A DNA stretch of 64,000 nucleotides from Arion vulgaris (GCA_020796225.1 CM036771.1:33244703-33308702), one strand, 5' to 3'; positions 21,567 through 34,190 are shown, counted from the stretch's first letter. Notes: a model not told the origin generated them from the letters alone. Made by a program: numbers and translations.

Positions 21567-24500
21567 TTATATGGGAAGACTATCATCATAGCACTCCTGA
21601 CACGTCCATAGGTGCTCCGATCTCCGCCTCAACAAATCCAGCAGCGTCCAGCTGCCCAACACGCCAGTTCGATGTTGATTAATCAATCTTTGCATATTTA
21701 GTATGTCGTTCTTTCATTCTGCACCACATACATACCTACCCTTCAATCTGGTCAGCGAGTGGGATTCACAGCCTTGAAAATCCTCTGTTCGGAAATACTC
21801 TCATCGTGTGAAGAATAATACTGATCCAGCGGCAGCACTTCTCCTGATACTGTAGCCGTCAGCCAATCTATCGTAGCTCGTTTATTACCCCAACTCCTGC
21901 GTGCCCAGATTCAAAATGAAGGTGATTTCTGATCATTGTTCGTACCTAGTACTGCCCAGTTGCGGTCTCACCATGGCTCTGATCTGGACTTTACGAATCA
22001 TGCTCATAGAGTCACTGAGTATGGCACACGAGAGGTTGTGAGATACCAACCAGTTCACTGCCTGTAACCGCCCGAACCTCCATTGTCAAGCTACTTAGGC
22101 ACAAGCAGGCCCCACTGGCTCTCTTATTATTTTTCCTCCTGAGTGTGTTGAAAAGTCCACGCACAGCGTTGCTGGCGAATGATCAATACTGTAATAACCA
22201 CATCTGGTCACTGATGATGTCATTCAAGAGAGCCCCACCTCCACGTTTAGCAGTGATATATTGATTTTGTTCAGTTTTTTCTTAATAGATGTACACCTGG
22301 TGAAAGCAGTCTGAAACGGCACTGTAATCCATTCCTTCCCTGTTTCCAATTCCGAAGGATCACATTTCGCCGTATTCTCTCCGCCTGACTCAACCATGAT
22401 CTGCCTCTCTGAGTCTACACCTTCTCCTAATGAGTCTTCATGAGAGGATGTCCCTTGTTTGCATTGGATTCTGTGGGACACAATTGAACCTCTGCCTAAA
22501 TCTGTTAGTACTAGTTGGGAGGTCAAGAAGGAATCGCATTGACACCCTGCGTATTCAGGCATCCCAGAATGATGCGCATAGCCTCATTCTGAATTCTTTC
22601 CAGTCTCACTGTTTGCGTAGGACTAATATAGGAGAGCGCATGCATATTCTGGTACATGACAGAACAATACCTGGGTACAAGAGTACAAGAAGAAGTTGTC
22701 TAATGTTAGCAGCCGCCATGATTCTCAGTGATAGTGCTGCGAGCCTTGGTAATAACTTGTCGATATGGTCCCAGCGTAGACTGCATCAAATCTTTACACC
22801 CAAATAACTCATAGATGCTGTTCCGGGTGAGGTATGTCCATCTAAAGTAACATGTGGAGGTCAGATCACAATGTGATTATTTAGGGAGACCATGATAGCA
22901 TAGCTTTGGATTGGTTTATCGTTGCACCAGAAATATCACACCAGGCCATTATGCGGTTCAGTTCTTCCTGGAGGTTATTGTAATTTCATCCCTGTTTCCT
23001 CCCTGTCTGTACACCATGATGTCATTTGCAATGACAGTACCTGTCCTCTCAGGGTTAGATACTCACAAAGCGCTTCGTAATCATTATGGTGAATACATTG
23101 AATAGTACTGAGATAGTGGAGAACCCTGGGTAGGCTGGGTGAAATTTTTGTCGGCACAGATTACCACCACTACACCTGAGTGTCACTTTTCTCGAACAGG
23201 GCACTTCAATGCATCTTGTGAGCACATCGATTTTGAGAGCGTGAGAACTGTATAAGGTATGATTGAATCTTCGGCATCTCGATCGGCACAACAGCACAAG
23301 TCTCCAAACCAGCCTAAACTCTTCAGAGACGTCAGAAAGATCGACATTACACCAAGCTTTATTCCGCCTGTATGCGCCATGAGGGTGAAGGAAACATGCG
23401 ACCTTCCTCCAAATCCTGATCGAGCCTGTACGTCACTAACTTTTCAGAAGCTTGCCCACTGTGTTCTGCATTGCAATCATTCTAAAACCGCTTATGTGTT
23501 TGTGATTTTTGTTAGGTTTTTGCCAGTGGTATTAAATAATCGTGTAGCCGTCTTACCTGATCTTGCCATTTTAAACTAGTGTTAAATTTTACTAAGTTTG
23601 ATTCATGTCTCGTCCGACATCCCGCTTATGTCACTGTATTGGATACCATCGACCTGTTGTGCACTGTGCATCTCTGGCATTGCATGGTTTATCACCGTGA
23701 ATTCAAGATCGCCTTCCACCTGTGTCGACACATTGCTCCGATAACAAAGGAATTATTGAGTTCCTGCTTCCTCATCATTTCGATTCGTCTGTTAACAAAA
23801 TGATCCAGAAATGCCATTACTTTAGCTTCACTGTTTCGCCACACCAGATCGGGATCTTGAAAATCTGGTATGATACGTCTGTAGCGTGCCAAACTATGGC
23901 CTGGTGAACTGCCAATATTTCTGGAGGAGCTATTGAAACATTTGTGCACAAAATTCTTCCCACTCTAGCGACTTGCTTCGTTAGCAGAAATCTTATAGCG
24001 CCACTTTTCAACCACGTCCACTTTCAACTCCAAGATATGCTCAGGCAAAGTTGTATTGTTTCGCCTTTTGCCAGACACCGCTCTTCTTGGCGCGCCAAAT
24101 GGTTTCAATTCGCCATTCCACCACACAGGGCTGTGTTGAGATTCTTCCGCACGATGAGATACTTGGCCTTGGCATGTCGAATTTTACCAATCGTAAGTCT
24201 CGGAGCCGCGTTGTTACACGTGAACGCGCTGACGTATCTGACTTCTGCTCGATCGGCGCCCGGATTAAATCAACGCATGGGTGATCACTACCATGGTATC
24301 CCAAGACGCCCATCTACGCAGTAGAGAGCAAGGGCGGATGAAATCAGTGCCAGGTCGATTGTCCCATCTGAATCCCCTGTCGTTTAGTCAACCCGCTGCT
24401 TGACCTGTATTAAGGCAACCAACCAGACCAATGCATCCTCCAATTTTTTCCCTGTTTGATTGGTAATGATATTAATCCCACTGTTAACCTTCTCGGCATT

Positions 24501-25198
24501 GAAATCACCACAAAAGAGGATATTACTTTCATCTTGTTCGAATATTCCTTGTCACCTGAGGCATCTACCCTTCCGTTACATGCATATACTACTGACAATA
24601 ACAAGGTGTTGATGCTGTGTATTCTAACAGCATGTGTTTGCAAATCCATCCCGATACATCTATTTAGACGTATGTGTTATTGCGTACAAAGATAGCCTGT
24701 CCAAGATGTTTTCTGTTGTAGAACACAGGAAATCCAGGGGCTTGGATTGTACCAGCACCGCTGGTCTCCTGTATCAACATCAGCACTAAAGAAGTTTGTC
24801 CAAGATGGACGGCTATCTGACGCGGCGCAATTTCAGTACAGTATTTGGAATGGCGGTGACCTAATCTATCACATTTAGCTGTCTCTAGCTCCTGCTCGAT
24901 TTATTTCTTCGCCCTCTTCTCCTACGTACCTAAGACAGACACGACCATACCACGATATCCATATCCGTTGGTAACGCCAACTCTGCGTTCTTACGAGGCG
25001 GCTCTGGCGCCAGTGCACGATACCCGCAGCACGGCCAGAAGTCCCGTTTCACGTTAGCAACTGATTCTATCCTCAGCCATACAGCTGTCACACGTGAAAA
25101 CTTCTCTTCAGCTTGATTTAGTCATTTGTTTATGTAGCATAGTACAATATTATTGTAACTGTAGTGAATTTAACCGCCATCTTGCCGGCACCGGATAT
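21567..25198 (-). mobile_element. Nested non-LTR element, left copy, multiply frameshifted
   Basis: Same element as 59,481-63,273, flanked by the target repeat GATTATCATATATCAG (21,551-21,566, two extra bases) and GATTATCATATCAG (25,199-25,212). About 160 bp shorter than the right copy through many tiny deletions. Motifs are still readable in pieces, for example D-P-D-L-V-W (23.85 kb) and the zinc-ribbon-like W-T-C-P-E-C region near 21.6 kb. Confidence 0.85.
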
Positions 25199-25212
25199 GA
25201 TTATCATATCAG

Positions 25213-25640
25213 ACTCGATGAATATGCTTCAATGAAATGAATCTGGAAGTCTGCGCGTGAAATGGTTGAACGTCCCTCAGAGATCACATCTCAAGAAAAT
25301 GACTTATCTGTACACACCTGGACATGCTGAAGGGGGTAACGAGTGCGCTGACTCTCTTGCGTAAACAATGCCCCGAACCAATCGGCAGAAGTATGGATAC
25401 AGCCGCTGCTATCAAGGCGATACCCTCTCATCTGCGTCATATGGGCGGATCTCAGACATTGAACGAGTGCAAGAATTAGTTTGACATACCAGACAGTGTC
25501 GTCTTCGTGGCAGAGAGCGAAGGTATACTAATCAACTTCTCAGGTAAGGAGCAAATGACCTGGGATGGCTAAGGTAGAGGAGGATAGAGTGTAAGTGAAT
25601 GCCCCAATGTGCCATGACGTCGATCGCATAACATAACATA
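25213..25640 (+). pseudogene. RNase H host fragment, right part, left copy
   Basis: Reads on from the target duplication as S-D-S-M-N-M, then K-K-M-T-Y-L-Y-T-P-G-H-A with breaks at the GxxGNERAN motif. Followed by the tail GACGTCGATCGCATAACATA, as at 63.7 kb. Confidence 0.65.
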
Positions 25641-25696
25641 GTTTTAAAAACACAACTCTAATCTATTATTTTCATACCTTCCAATATTAACTTGTG

Positions 25697-25913
25697 CTGA
25701 AGTCACAGTGAAAAGAAGTCACAGAAAGAAAGAAGTCACAGAAAGTAAAGAAGCTACAGAAAGTAGTGTTGAAGCTACAGCAGTAGTGTTGGATTCACTG
25801 CTGAGCCAATCTAACCAAATAATAATACTCAGGTAACAGAGTTATGTATGAGCTGGTATACACTAACGATGGTAGGGGTTACAATGAAACTTCTGGAGTA
25901 TTCAGCACCAATG
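25697..25913 (+). pseudogene. C1q exon A1, frame-broken
   Basis: First exon of C1q module 1. It begins with damaged copies of the 21-bp repeat GAAGTCACAGAAAGTAGTGTT, then GGATTCACTGCTG, then 43 bases (25,844-25,887) identical to A4 that encode Y-E-L-V-Y-T-N-D-G-R-G-Y-N-E, then T-S-G-V-F and a GT donor at 25,914. The acceptor expected before 25,697 is altered (CTTGTG where A4 has TTCCAG), and small indels break the frame between the repeat and the GRVAYE region. If this contig is poorly polished, the true exon may be intact. Partner exon B1 is 7.5 kb downstream. Confidence 0.75.
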
Positions 25914-26039
25914 GTATAGCTATTTAATTATAAATGGTGATGGGTAACTATACTTCTTTAAATAGTACATTCTAGTCTGTTATTTTATTTTATTTTCTAA
26001 AATTATGTTTGCTGCTTATATCAAGGATAAATAGAGATT

Positions 26040-26560
26040 TTAGAATGAGTACATGTGTGTAGCTTCACAAAGTATCTATTGTCACCTGTTATCTCTGAGG
26101 TCCCCGTCCTATACGTGTCTGGCCTTTTGATTCGTATCCATTGTATCGGAGCAACATCGTCTTTAAGGTGCACTGTTCGTTGGCAATGTGCCCAATGTGG
26201 CTGAACCGTCAAAACTTGTTTCTGATGAAGTTCAGCACTGATGATGTAACGACTTTCTTCCTGATGTTTACTTTCAACAGGTCTCTTCATGTTACCCCAA
26301 TCACTCTGAATAGACAGATCATCAATCTCGTGACAAGTTTTTCTATCATTTGATGCTGTGTCCAGGTTTGGCATTGATAGCATAATGTGGGGAGAAAGAT
26401 CAGGTTGAACATTGCTCTTTTGTGTCTACGGCGACATTTGCATTTTGCTTCTAGAAAATATTTGTTCCAGTCAAACATCAATTTTTTCAAAGTGTTTAGT
26501 TCTATAAAGTACAATATCTGTACTATCGATTACACATAAAATTATATTGCTTTGTTTGTG
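26040..26560 (-). pseudogene. RTE-like RT tail in C1q intron
   Basis: Minus-strand frames read M-F-N-L-I-F-L-P-T-L-C-Y-Q-C-Q-T-W-T, V-I-G-V-T, then across a break I-G-H-I-A-N-E-Q-C and L-L-R-Y-N-G-Y-E. This is the RTE order: LLPTLLYGxxTW, RRxxGVTxRD, then the GHI tail. Lies in the intron between C1q exons A1 and B1. Confidence 0.6.
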
Positions 26561-27370
26561 TATTAGCATTAGGGTGATAAGAAACACCGAATTCCACCGC
26601 TTCTTTTCTTCAAATCTCCAAGTTTAAAATTGAGTTTTCAAACTATTTTTTTTCATTTTTTTTAATGTCGGAAATCTTGATTGTGAACTAATACTAAAGT
26701 GAAATACACGAATTTGAGGTGAATATCCCACATATCCATTTCAATTAAACCTTGTGAAAAAATGTGTTTTAAAATTAATTTTCAATGTGAAATGATGACA
26801 CATGTTATGCGGTTTTGTCAAAGCACAAGTTTAAAAATAAAATATATATTTTAGGAATTTTACAGAAAATAAACTGATCAGTAGCTGTAAATATGCTTAC
26901 AGTTTATGAATCATCCCTTTATTTCTCAATATATTTGTTTGTTTTGTAAATTGTAGGATTCTAATAACATGTATTTTTTAAAGATGGCCGCTATTGTCAT
27001 GGCAACCATGCGACGTTTATTTTTATTTAAACATTAAAATAGATCTACAATCATAGCTTAACATGCATATTATAAAATAATTGCTCTAACTTAATTAATA
27101 AAGAAAATTATTTTTTCGGAGTCAAACCCCTGAAAGTGTCACCATGAACACAAAACGAGCAATGTTCAATACAATCTTTTTCCCCACATTTTTAGTAATT
27201 AAAAGTATTCATTCAGTGATGTCCGCGACATTTGGGTGGTTGTCGGGAATTACAGCTCCACTTGGCGTATATCTGCACGCAAGATGGCAGAAGCGTGCGA
27301 GACTGATACACAATTAGCGGAACAGGAGAGACTCGAATGGTCAATTAGTTAAATCAACTTTATCACAGAG
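26561..27370. other. AT-rich intronic spacer
   Basis: Nothing recognised apart from A/T runs. Confidence 0.4.
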
Positions 27371-27371
27371 A

Positions 27372-27460
27372 TTGTGAGTCACTTAGGCTCAGATCACTCA
27401 AATACAAAGAGTGGTTAACAAATGGTCGATATGGAGCATTCTGAAGAAGAATTGCAAGCT
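27372..27460 (+). repeat. Repeat X, 3' third
   Basis: CACTTAGGCTCAGATCACTC, AAAGAGTGGTTAACAAATGG, TCGATATGGAGCATTCTGAA then GAAGAA. Confidence 0.75.
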
Positions 27461-27975
27461 AAATTTGCAGAATTAACTTATCTTTTGTTACGAACAATGA
27501 GTTTCGTTCAATGCTGGTCTGTCCAATCAGGAGACAGCATGGATAGAGATGACATTGACGCCCTCTAGAATGTTGTCGCAAAGAATATTTTCATTCAAAC
27601 TAATCTACGTCACGTACTAGATTGCAAGAGCTGGGATTGGAGGACCAGAAAAGAACAAAAACATGTATGATGTAGGCATTTTATCGAATTGACAATAATT
27701 CGTCTGGACGCTGCTGGAGATGTTGCAAGGAGATCGGAACCTTGTGGATATATCGAAGCAATGAAGATATTTGAACAGACAAAAACTCACTGTTTATCAA
27801 TCTAGAGATTAATCATAACTTTTCCTTGGATTTTATCAATAATATCAAGAGCAAGTGCACTCACTGAATGCAAAGAAATCGTCAGCATCCGTTGAGGGAT
27901 GAAACTAGTAGAACATAGATTCCAAACTGTTTCGGCCCACCACTTTGCACAATATTAAATTTGTAGTCCCTGACT
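27461..27975. other. Spacer, nothing recognised
   Basis: No coding or repeat motif identified. Confidence 0.35.
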
Positions 27976-28446
<471 letters not shown>

Positions 28447-28549
28447 GCATAGAACAACTGGAAGAAAATACAAGCATCCGCCCTTTTTATGAGACATGAA
28501 AGTCTAATGTATTAGGAAGACATGCGACCAGCGCAGCATTCATGTTTAA

Positions 28550-28780
28550 AGGGGGAGGTTTAAAGGGAAGGTTTGAGTCTGACCGGGTTTTCCCACACAT
28601 TGCTCGGTCCTTCCCACAGAATGGTACACCACCTGCCAAGAGTATTGCACAGATACGAACACCTTAGCCCGAAATAATCCTAGTGCTCTGAACAAAATAC
28701 ACTCGGAACAGAAACGGGTCCGGATTCGAACCACGGCCGTCGATTAGCAGGAAAGCTTAACCATTAACCACTTAACCACT
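28550..28780 (-). mobile_element. tRNA-derived SINE with intact pol III boxes
   Basis: Minus strand has A box TGGTTAAGTGG (28,778-28,768), exactly TRGYNNANNNG, then 35 bp later B box GGTTCGAATCC (28,732-28,722), a perfect match. The body (CGGACCCGTTTCTGTTCCGA, GCACTAGGATTATTTCGGGC, GTGCAATACTCTTGGCAGGT, GGTGTACCATTCTGTGGGAA) recurs in worse shape at 305-460, 13.7-13.85 and 50.75-50.83 kb. Such SINEs are copied by LINE proteins; the RTE-like elements here are candidate partners (inference). Confidence 0.75.
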
Positions 28781-28995
28781 TCCAAGCCACTTAACCATAG
28801 CCACTTAACCACTTAACCACTTAACCACTTAACCACTTAACCACTAACCACTTAACCACTTAGCCACTTAACCACTTAACCACTTAACCACTTAACCACT
28901 AACCACTTAACCACTTAGCCACTTAACCATTTAGCCACTTAACCACTTAACCACTTAACCACTTAACCACTTAACCACTTAACCACTTAACCACT
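28755..28995. repeat. 10-bp array of A-box motifs
   Basis: About 22 copies of CCACTTAACC with occasional 1-bp losses. Each unit read on the minus strand gives GGTTAAGTGG, so TGGTTAAGTGG, the A box of the adjacent SINE, is repeated in register from the SINE outward. Confidence 0.9.
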
Positions 28996-29059
28996 AGAAC
29001 CCTAACGTTACAGAGCACTACTTTCATGGTCTAAAGCCAGCTTGGGAACCCAATTCTCC

Positions 29060-29345
29060 GCAATTCTAACCTTATAACACTTAACAACTTTGACTGTATT
29101 GACCAGTCTTAACATTGGAATCCTTACTCAACAACTGCTAACCACTTTTTAGAATTAAGATCTAAGAACTTACCACTGTAACTCCTTAACAACACTCTAA
29201 CAACACTTGATTGACTCACTTAGCCAAGAGAGCCTAAGGTTCCCATCACACTCTAACACTGATTTTCATACTTCATCTAAGGATTAAATGCTCCTCTTCT
29301 AACAACTCTGCTAATACTCTTTTCTTAGCAAGTCTAAGAATTACA
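29060..29345. repeat. Degenerate edge of the 79-bp satellite
   Basis: Recognisable but strongly diverged units (AATTCTAACCTTATAACACT, TTACTCAACAACTGCTAACC, AAGTCTAAGAATTACATT). Divergence at array edges is typical where unequal exchange homogenises only the interior. Confidence 0.7.
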
Positions 29346-32300
29346 TTCACTTATCAACAACTTGCTAACAACTAACTTTGTGATTTGTATGTGACTTAAG
29401 TCTAAGAGAGTTATACATTTGAATTCTCCTTATCAACAACTTGCTAAACAACTCTTGGATTTGTATGTGACTTAAGTCTAAGAGAGAGTATACATTATGA
29501 ATTCTTCTTATCAACAACCTTCTAACAACTCTTGTGATTTGTATGTGATTTAAGCTCAAGAGAGATATACATTGCGAATTCTCTTATCAACAACTTGCTA
29601 ACAACTCTTGTGATTTGATGTGATTTAAGTCTAAGAGAGATTATACATTGCATAATTCTCCTTATCAACAACTTGCTAACAACTTTGTGATTTGTATGTG
29701 ATTTAAGTCTAAGAGAGATTATACATTGAATTCTCCTTATCAACAACTTGCTACAACAACTTTGTGATTTGTATGTGATTTAAGTCTAAAGAGATTATAA
29801 TTGCGAATTCTCCTTATCAACAACTTGCTAACAACTCTTTGTGATTTGTATGTGACTTAAGTCTAAGAGAGATTATACATTGAATTCTCCTTATCAACAA
29901 CTTGCTAACAACTCTTTGTGATTTGTATGTGACTTAAGTCTAAGAGAGATTATACATTGCGAATTCTCCTTATCAACAACTTGCTAACAACTCTGTGATT
30001 TGTATGTGATTTAAGTCTAAGAGAGATTATACATTGCGAATTCTCCTTATCAACAACTTGCTAACAACTCTTTGTGATTTGTATGTGACTTAAGTCTAAG
30101 AGAGATTATATACATGAATTCTTCTTATCAACAACTTGCTAACAACTCTTTGTGATTTGTATGTGATTAAGTCTAAGAGAGATTATACATTAGAATTCTC
30201 CTTATCAACAACTTCTACAACAACTTGTGATTTGTATGTGACTTAAGTCTAAGAGAGATTATACATTGCGAATTCTCCTTATCAACAACTTGCTAACAAC
30301 ACCTTGTGATTTGTATGTGATTTAAGTCTAAGAGAGATTATACACTGCGAATTCTCCTTATCAACAACTTGCTAACAACAACTTTGTGATTTGTATGTGA
30401 CTTAAGTCTAAGAGAGATTATACATGCGAATTCTCCTATCAACAACTTCTACAACAACTCTTGTGATTTGTATGTGATTTAAGTCTAAGAGAGATTATAC
30501 ATTGCGAATTCTCCTTATCAACAACTTGCTAACAACTCTTTGTGATTTGTATGTGATTTAAGTCTAAGAGAGATTATACATTGTGAATTTCTTCTTATCA
30601 ACAACTTGCTAACAACAACTTTGTGATTTGTATGTGACTTAAGTCTAAGAGAGATTATACATTGAATTCTCCTTATCAACAACTTGCTAACAACTCTTTG
30701 TGATTTGTATGTGATTTAAGTCTAAGAGAGATTATACACTGCGAATTCTCCTTATCAACAACTTGCTAACAACTTTGTGATTTGTATGTGATTTAAGTCT
30801 AAGAGAGATTATACATTGCGAATTCTCCTTATCAACAACTTGCTATCAACAACTTTGTGATTTGTATGTGACTTAAGTCTAAGAGAGATTATACATTGCG
30901 AATTCTTCTTATCAACAACTTGCTAACAACTCTTTGTGATTTGTATGTGATTTAAGTCTAAGAGAGATTATACATTGCGAATTCTTCTATCAACAACTTG
31001 CTAAAACCTTTGTGATTTGTATGTGATTTAAGTCTAAGAGAGATTATACATTGCGAATTCTCCTTATCAACAACTTGCTAACAACAACTTTGTGATTTGT
31101 ATGTGATTTAAGTCTAAGAGAGATTATACACTGCGAATTCTTCTTATCAACAACTTGCTAACAACTTTGTGATTTGTATGTGATTTAAGTCTAAGAGAGA
31201 TTATACATATGAATTCTTCTTATCAACAACTTGCTAACAACTCTTGTGATTTGTATGTGATTAAGTCTAAGAGAGATTATACATTGTGAATTTCTTATCA
31301 ACAACTTGCTAACAACTCTTTGTGATTTGTATGTGACTTAAGTCTAAGAGAGATTATACATTGCGAATTCTTCTTATCAACAACTTGCTAACAACTTTGT
31401 GATTTGTATGTGACTTAAGTCTAAGAGAGATTATACATTCAGAATTCTCTTATCAACAACTTGCTAACAACTTTGTGATTTGTATGTGATTTAAGTCTAA
31501 GAGAGATTATACATTGCGAATTCTTCTTATCAACAACTTGCTAACAACTCTTTGTGATTTGTATGTGACTTAAGTCTAAGAGAGATTATACATTGCGAAT
31601 TCTTCTTATCAACAACTTGCTAACAACTCTTTGTGATTTGTATGTGACTTAAGTCTAAGAGAGATTATACATTGCGAATTCTCCTTATCAACAACTTGCT
31701 AACAACTCTTTGTGATTTGTATGTGACTTAAGTCTAAGAGAGATTATACATTGCGAATTCTCCTTATCAACAACTTTGTGATTTGTATGTGACTTAAGTC
31801 TAAGAGAGATTATACATTGCGAATTCTTCTTATCAACAACTTGCTAACAACTCTTTGTGATTTGTATGTGACTTAAGTCTAAGAGAGATTATACATTGGA
31901 ATTCTCTTATCAACAACTTGCTAACAACTCTTTGTGATTTGTATGTGACTTAAGTCTAAGAGAGATTATACATGGAATTCTCTTATCAACAACTTGCTAA
32001 CAACTTTGTGATTTGTATGTGACTTAAGTCTAAGAGAGATTATACACTGCGAATTCTCCTTATCAACAACTTGCTAATGTTTTGGATTTGTATGTGATTT
32101 AAGTCTAAGAGAGATATACTGTCGAATTCTCTTATCAACAACTTGCTAACAACTTTGTGATTTGTATGTGATTTAAGTCTAAGAGAGATTATACACTGAA
32201 TTCTCCTTATCAACAACTTGCTAACAACTCTTTGTGATTTGTATGTGACTTAAGTCTAAGAGAGATTATACATTGCGAATTCTCCTTATCAACAACTTGC

Positions 32301-32890
32301 TAACAACTCTTTGTGATTTGTATGTGATTTAAGTCTAAGAGAGATTATACACTGCGAATTCTCCTTATCAACAACTTGCTAACAACTCTTTGTGATTTGT
32401 ATGTGATTTAAGTCTAAGAGAGATTATACATTGGAATTCTCTTATCAACAACTTGCTAACAACTCTTTGTGATTTGTATGTGACTTAAGTCTAAGAGAGA
32501 TTATACACTGCGAATTCTCCTTATCAACAACTTGCTAACAACTCTTTGTGATTTGTATGTGACTTAAGTCTAAGAGAGATTATACATTGCGAATTCTCCT
32601 TATCAACAACTTGCTAACAACTCTTTGTGATTTGTATGTGATTTAAGTCTAAGAGAGATTATACATTGGAATTCTCCTTATCAACAACTTCTACAACAAC
32701 TTTGTGATTTGTATGTGACTTAAGTCTAAGAGAGATTATACACTGCGAATTCTTCTTATCAACAACTTGCTAACAACTTTGTGATTTGTATGTGATTTAA
32801 GTCTAAGAGAGATTATACATGAATTCTTCTATCAAAACTTCAATAACTCTGTGATTTGTATGTGACTTAAGTCTAAGAGAGATATACATT
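29345..32890. repeat. 79-bp tandem satellite, about 45 units
   Basis: Unit: GAATTCTCCTTATCAACAAC, TTGCTAACAACTCTTTGTGA, TTTGTATGTGACTTAAGTCT, AAGAGAGATTATACATTGC, with T/C variants and small deletions. The unit is homologous along its whole length to the GAA-side end of repeat X in reverse orientation, and the last unit runs directly into the rest of an X copy at 32,890. Lies in the intron between C1q exons A1 and B1. Confidence 0.97.
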
Positions 32891-33047
32891 GTGCCAGTTA
32901 TGCATCTAAAAGTAGCCAACACATTCAATTTCTGTGACGCTTTTATTTACTAGGTAGCTTTTTAGACCCCTACGACATAACTTGTAAGTCGCAATTGTTA
33001 ATATTCTGTGCTCCCCAGCGCACCCTGGCAACACATATTGTACTGAT
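32880..33047 (-). repeat. Repeat X body attached to the satellite
   Basis: GTGCCAGTTATGCATCTAAA, TTTTATTTACTAGGTAGCTT, CCTACGACATAACTTGTAAG and CCCTGGCAACACATAT are the remainder of X in reverse orientation, contiguous with the last 79-bp unit. Confidence 0.85.
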
Positions 33048-33139
33048 TTCACTGTCATTTGTAGAAGTAATGAACACGTAAAAATAAACTAGTACTTCAA
33101 TTTTTTTTTCTTTTACGGTATATTCTCGATTTCAAGGTC

Positions 33140-33345
33140 ACCTATGTGTTGCCAGAGTCCTCAATGGGAGCAAAGAATAGTAACACTGCGACCTACAAGG
33201 CATGTCGTAAGAGCATCTGAGGTAGATGCTGTAGCTACTCTAAAATGAAAACATGGCAGAAATAGATGTGCTGGCCTACTTTATGTAGGTGCATATCTGG
33301 CACAATAAGTACAATCACTCTTAGGCTCAGATCATATCAGATTTT
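33140..33345 (+). repeat. Repeat X, forward, 3' end missing
   Basis: TGTGTTGCCAGAG, GGGAGCAAAGAATAGTAACA, CTGCGACCTACAAGGCATGT, GATGTGCTGGCCTACTTTAT and AATCACTCTTAGGCTCAGAT. Only 93 bp from the reverse copy to its left, so the pair forms an imperfect inverted repeat. Confidence 0.85.
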
Positions 33346-33454
33346 CCTGCTAATTTATAGTCTGTCTTTATATTGCAACGATTCATTATTATTCCATTTT
33401 GTCCATATGTATGTTATCATGTGCATAACTGTTTAACCTTATACTGTCTCATAG

Positions 33455-33581
33455 AGTGGACTTTACCTTCTTCATTATTGCTGGCTTAAATCAGGCAATG
33501 GGTTCTTGTTTGATCTTTACCGCAACGAAAATTATATGATTTCCTCATATACGAGTAGCGTCATTGATCGTGAAAACTCAG
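33455..33581 (+). CDS. C1q exon B1
   Basis: 127-bp exon between AG (33,453-33,454) and GT (33,582). It reads S-G-L-Y-L at the start and F-L-F-D-L-Y-R-N-E-N-Y-M-I-S-S toward the end, the central strands of a C1q domain; the A-to-B join supplies the G-x-Y-x-F part of the C1q signature. It ends after the first base of a codon (TCA-G), and exon C1 restores A-N-P. The middle (H-Y-C-W-L-K-S-G) is out of step with exons B2 and B3 (I-I-A-A-L-N-Q), pointing to two compensating indels. Secreted C1q proteins form trimers and act in binding of microbial or other ligands; that is family knowledge. Confidence 0.8.
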
Positions 33582-33609
33582 GTAGGTTGAGAAGAGTTCA
33601 AGTATTCCA

Positions 33610-33924
33610 AGACTTTTGTCAGAAATTGTTCATTTTATGTCAGTGAAATGAATGTTCATGACAAGGTATGTGTGTGAAGAATTGACATTTAACAAAACAG
33701 TGGAAAAACATGTAAGTGCTTTTGAATATAACTGTTACAGGATAGTCTTCCGTATATCATGCACAGAGAAGAGAATAAATAGATCTATACAGATAGAACA
33801 CCAAAACAAAGAAAACTAGCTAATGCTACAAATAAGAAAAAGAAAATTGACGTATTTTGGACATATAAAAGACACGAAGGAGGAGAATACCATCATGCTA
33901 GTGGTTACTGGAGACGAAATTGGG
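33610..33924 (+). pseudogene. RTE-like 3' tail, first part
   Basis: Reads F-R-I-S-C-T-E-K-R-I-N-R-S and I-R-K-R-K-L-T-Y-F-G-H-I-K, the FRIPWTEKRTN ... RKRKLQYFGHI region of RTE ORF2. Stops at ACCATCATG and continues after an inserted repeat at about 34,190. Confidence 0.65.
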
Positions 33925-34190
33925 TGAAAGAATAGAATCACTGTTACCTGCTAGGCATGTCTAAGAGGGAGATTGGACGTGGGCAGCTACCCACACCGTA
34001 AAAACACGATGACTACAGAACGGAGAACGAACCGAGAAACGCTGATGAAATCGGACACATCGCCGAAAGATAAGCACCAGAGCTCCAAATGTTGCTGATG
34101 ATGTGACGTAAAACACATCAATACTAAGGTTGCAAGAATCAGATTTCCAGATGAATAGAATTTATGGGGAAGTCTGGTACATCGTTCTGG
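33925..34190. repeat. Interspersed repeat Y
   Basis: A stretch with GCAGCTACCCACACCGTAAA, GAACCGAGAAACGCTGATGA, AATCGGACACATCGCCGAAA and ACCAGAGCTCCAAA. Its reverse complement is seen at 46.11-46.20 kb and a scrap at 43.0-43.05 kb. It splits an RTE-like tail. Confidence 0.6.

Larger units (their letters stand above)
16990..25913 (+). repeat. Large segment, left copy
   Basis: Collinear with 54,842-64,000: same SINE, AT-rich spacer, repeat X, 56-bp array, nested non-LTR elements with the same target duplication, and a C1q exon A. The left copy differs mainly by scattered one- and two-base deletions and insertions that break nearly every reading frame open in the right copy. It could be an older paralogue, the other haplotype, or poorly corrected sequence. 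Confidence 0.95.

Noticed and set aside
28722..28778. Functional tRNA gene
   Set aside because: A and B boxes are perfect, but the intervening sequence does not form convincing anticodon and acceptor stems, and the body matches a dispersed SINE.
28755..28995. Interstitial telomere repeat
   Set aside because: CCACTTAACC resembles CCCTAA-type repeats only loosely; the A-box explanation fits the unit and its position exactly.
29345..32890. CRISPR-like array
   Set aside because: Units are contiguous with no unique spacers, and the context is an animal intron.
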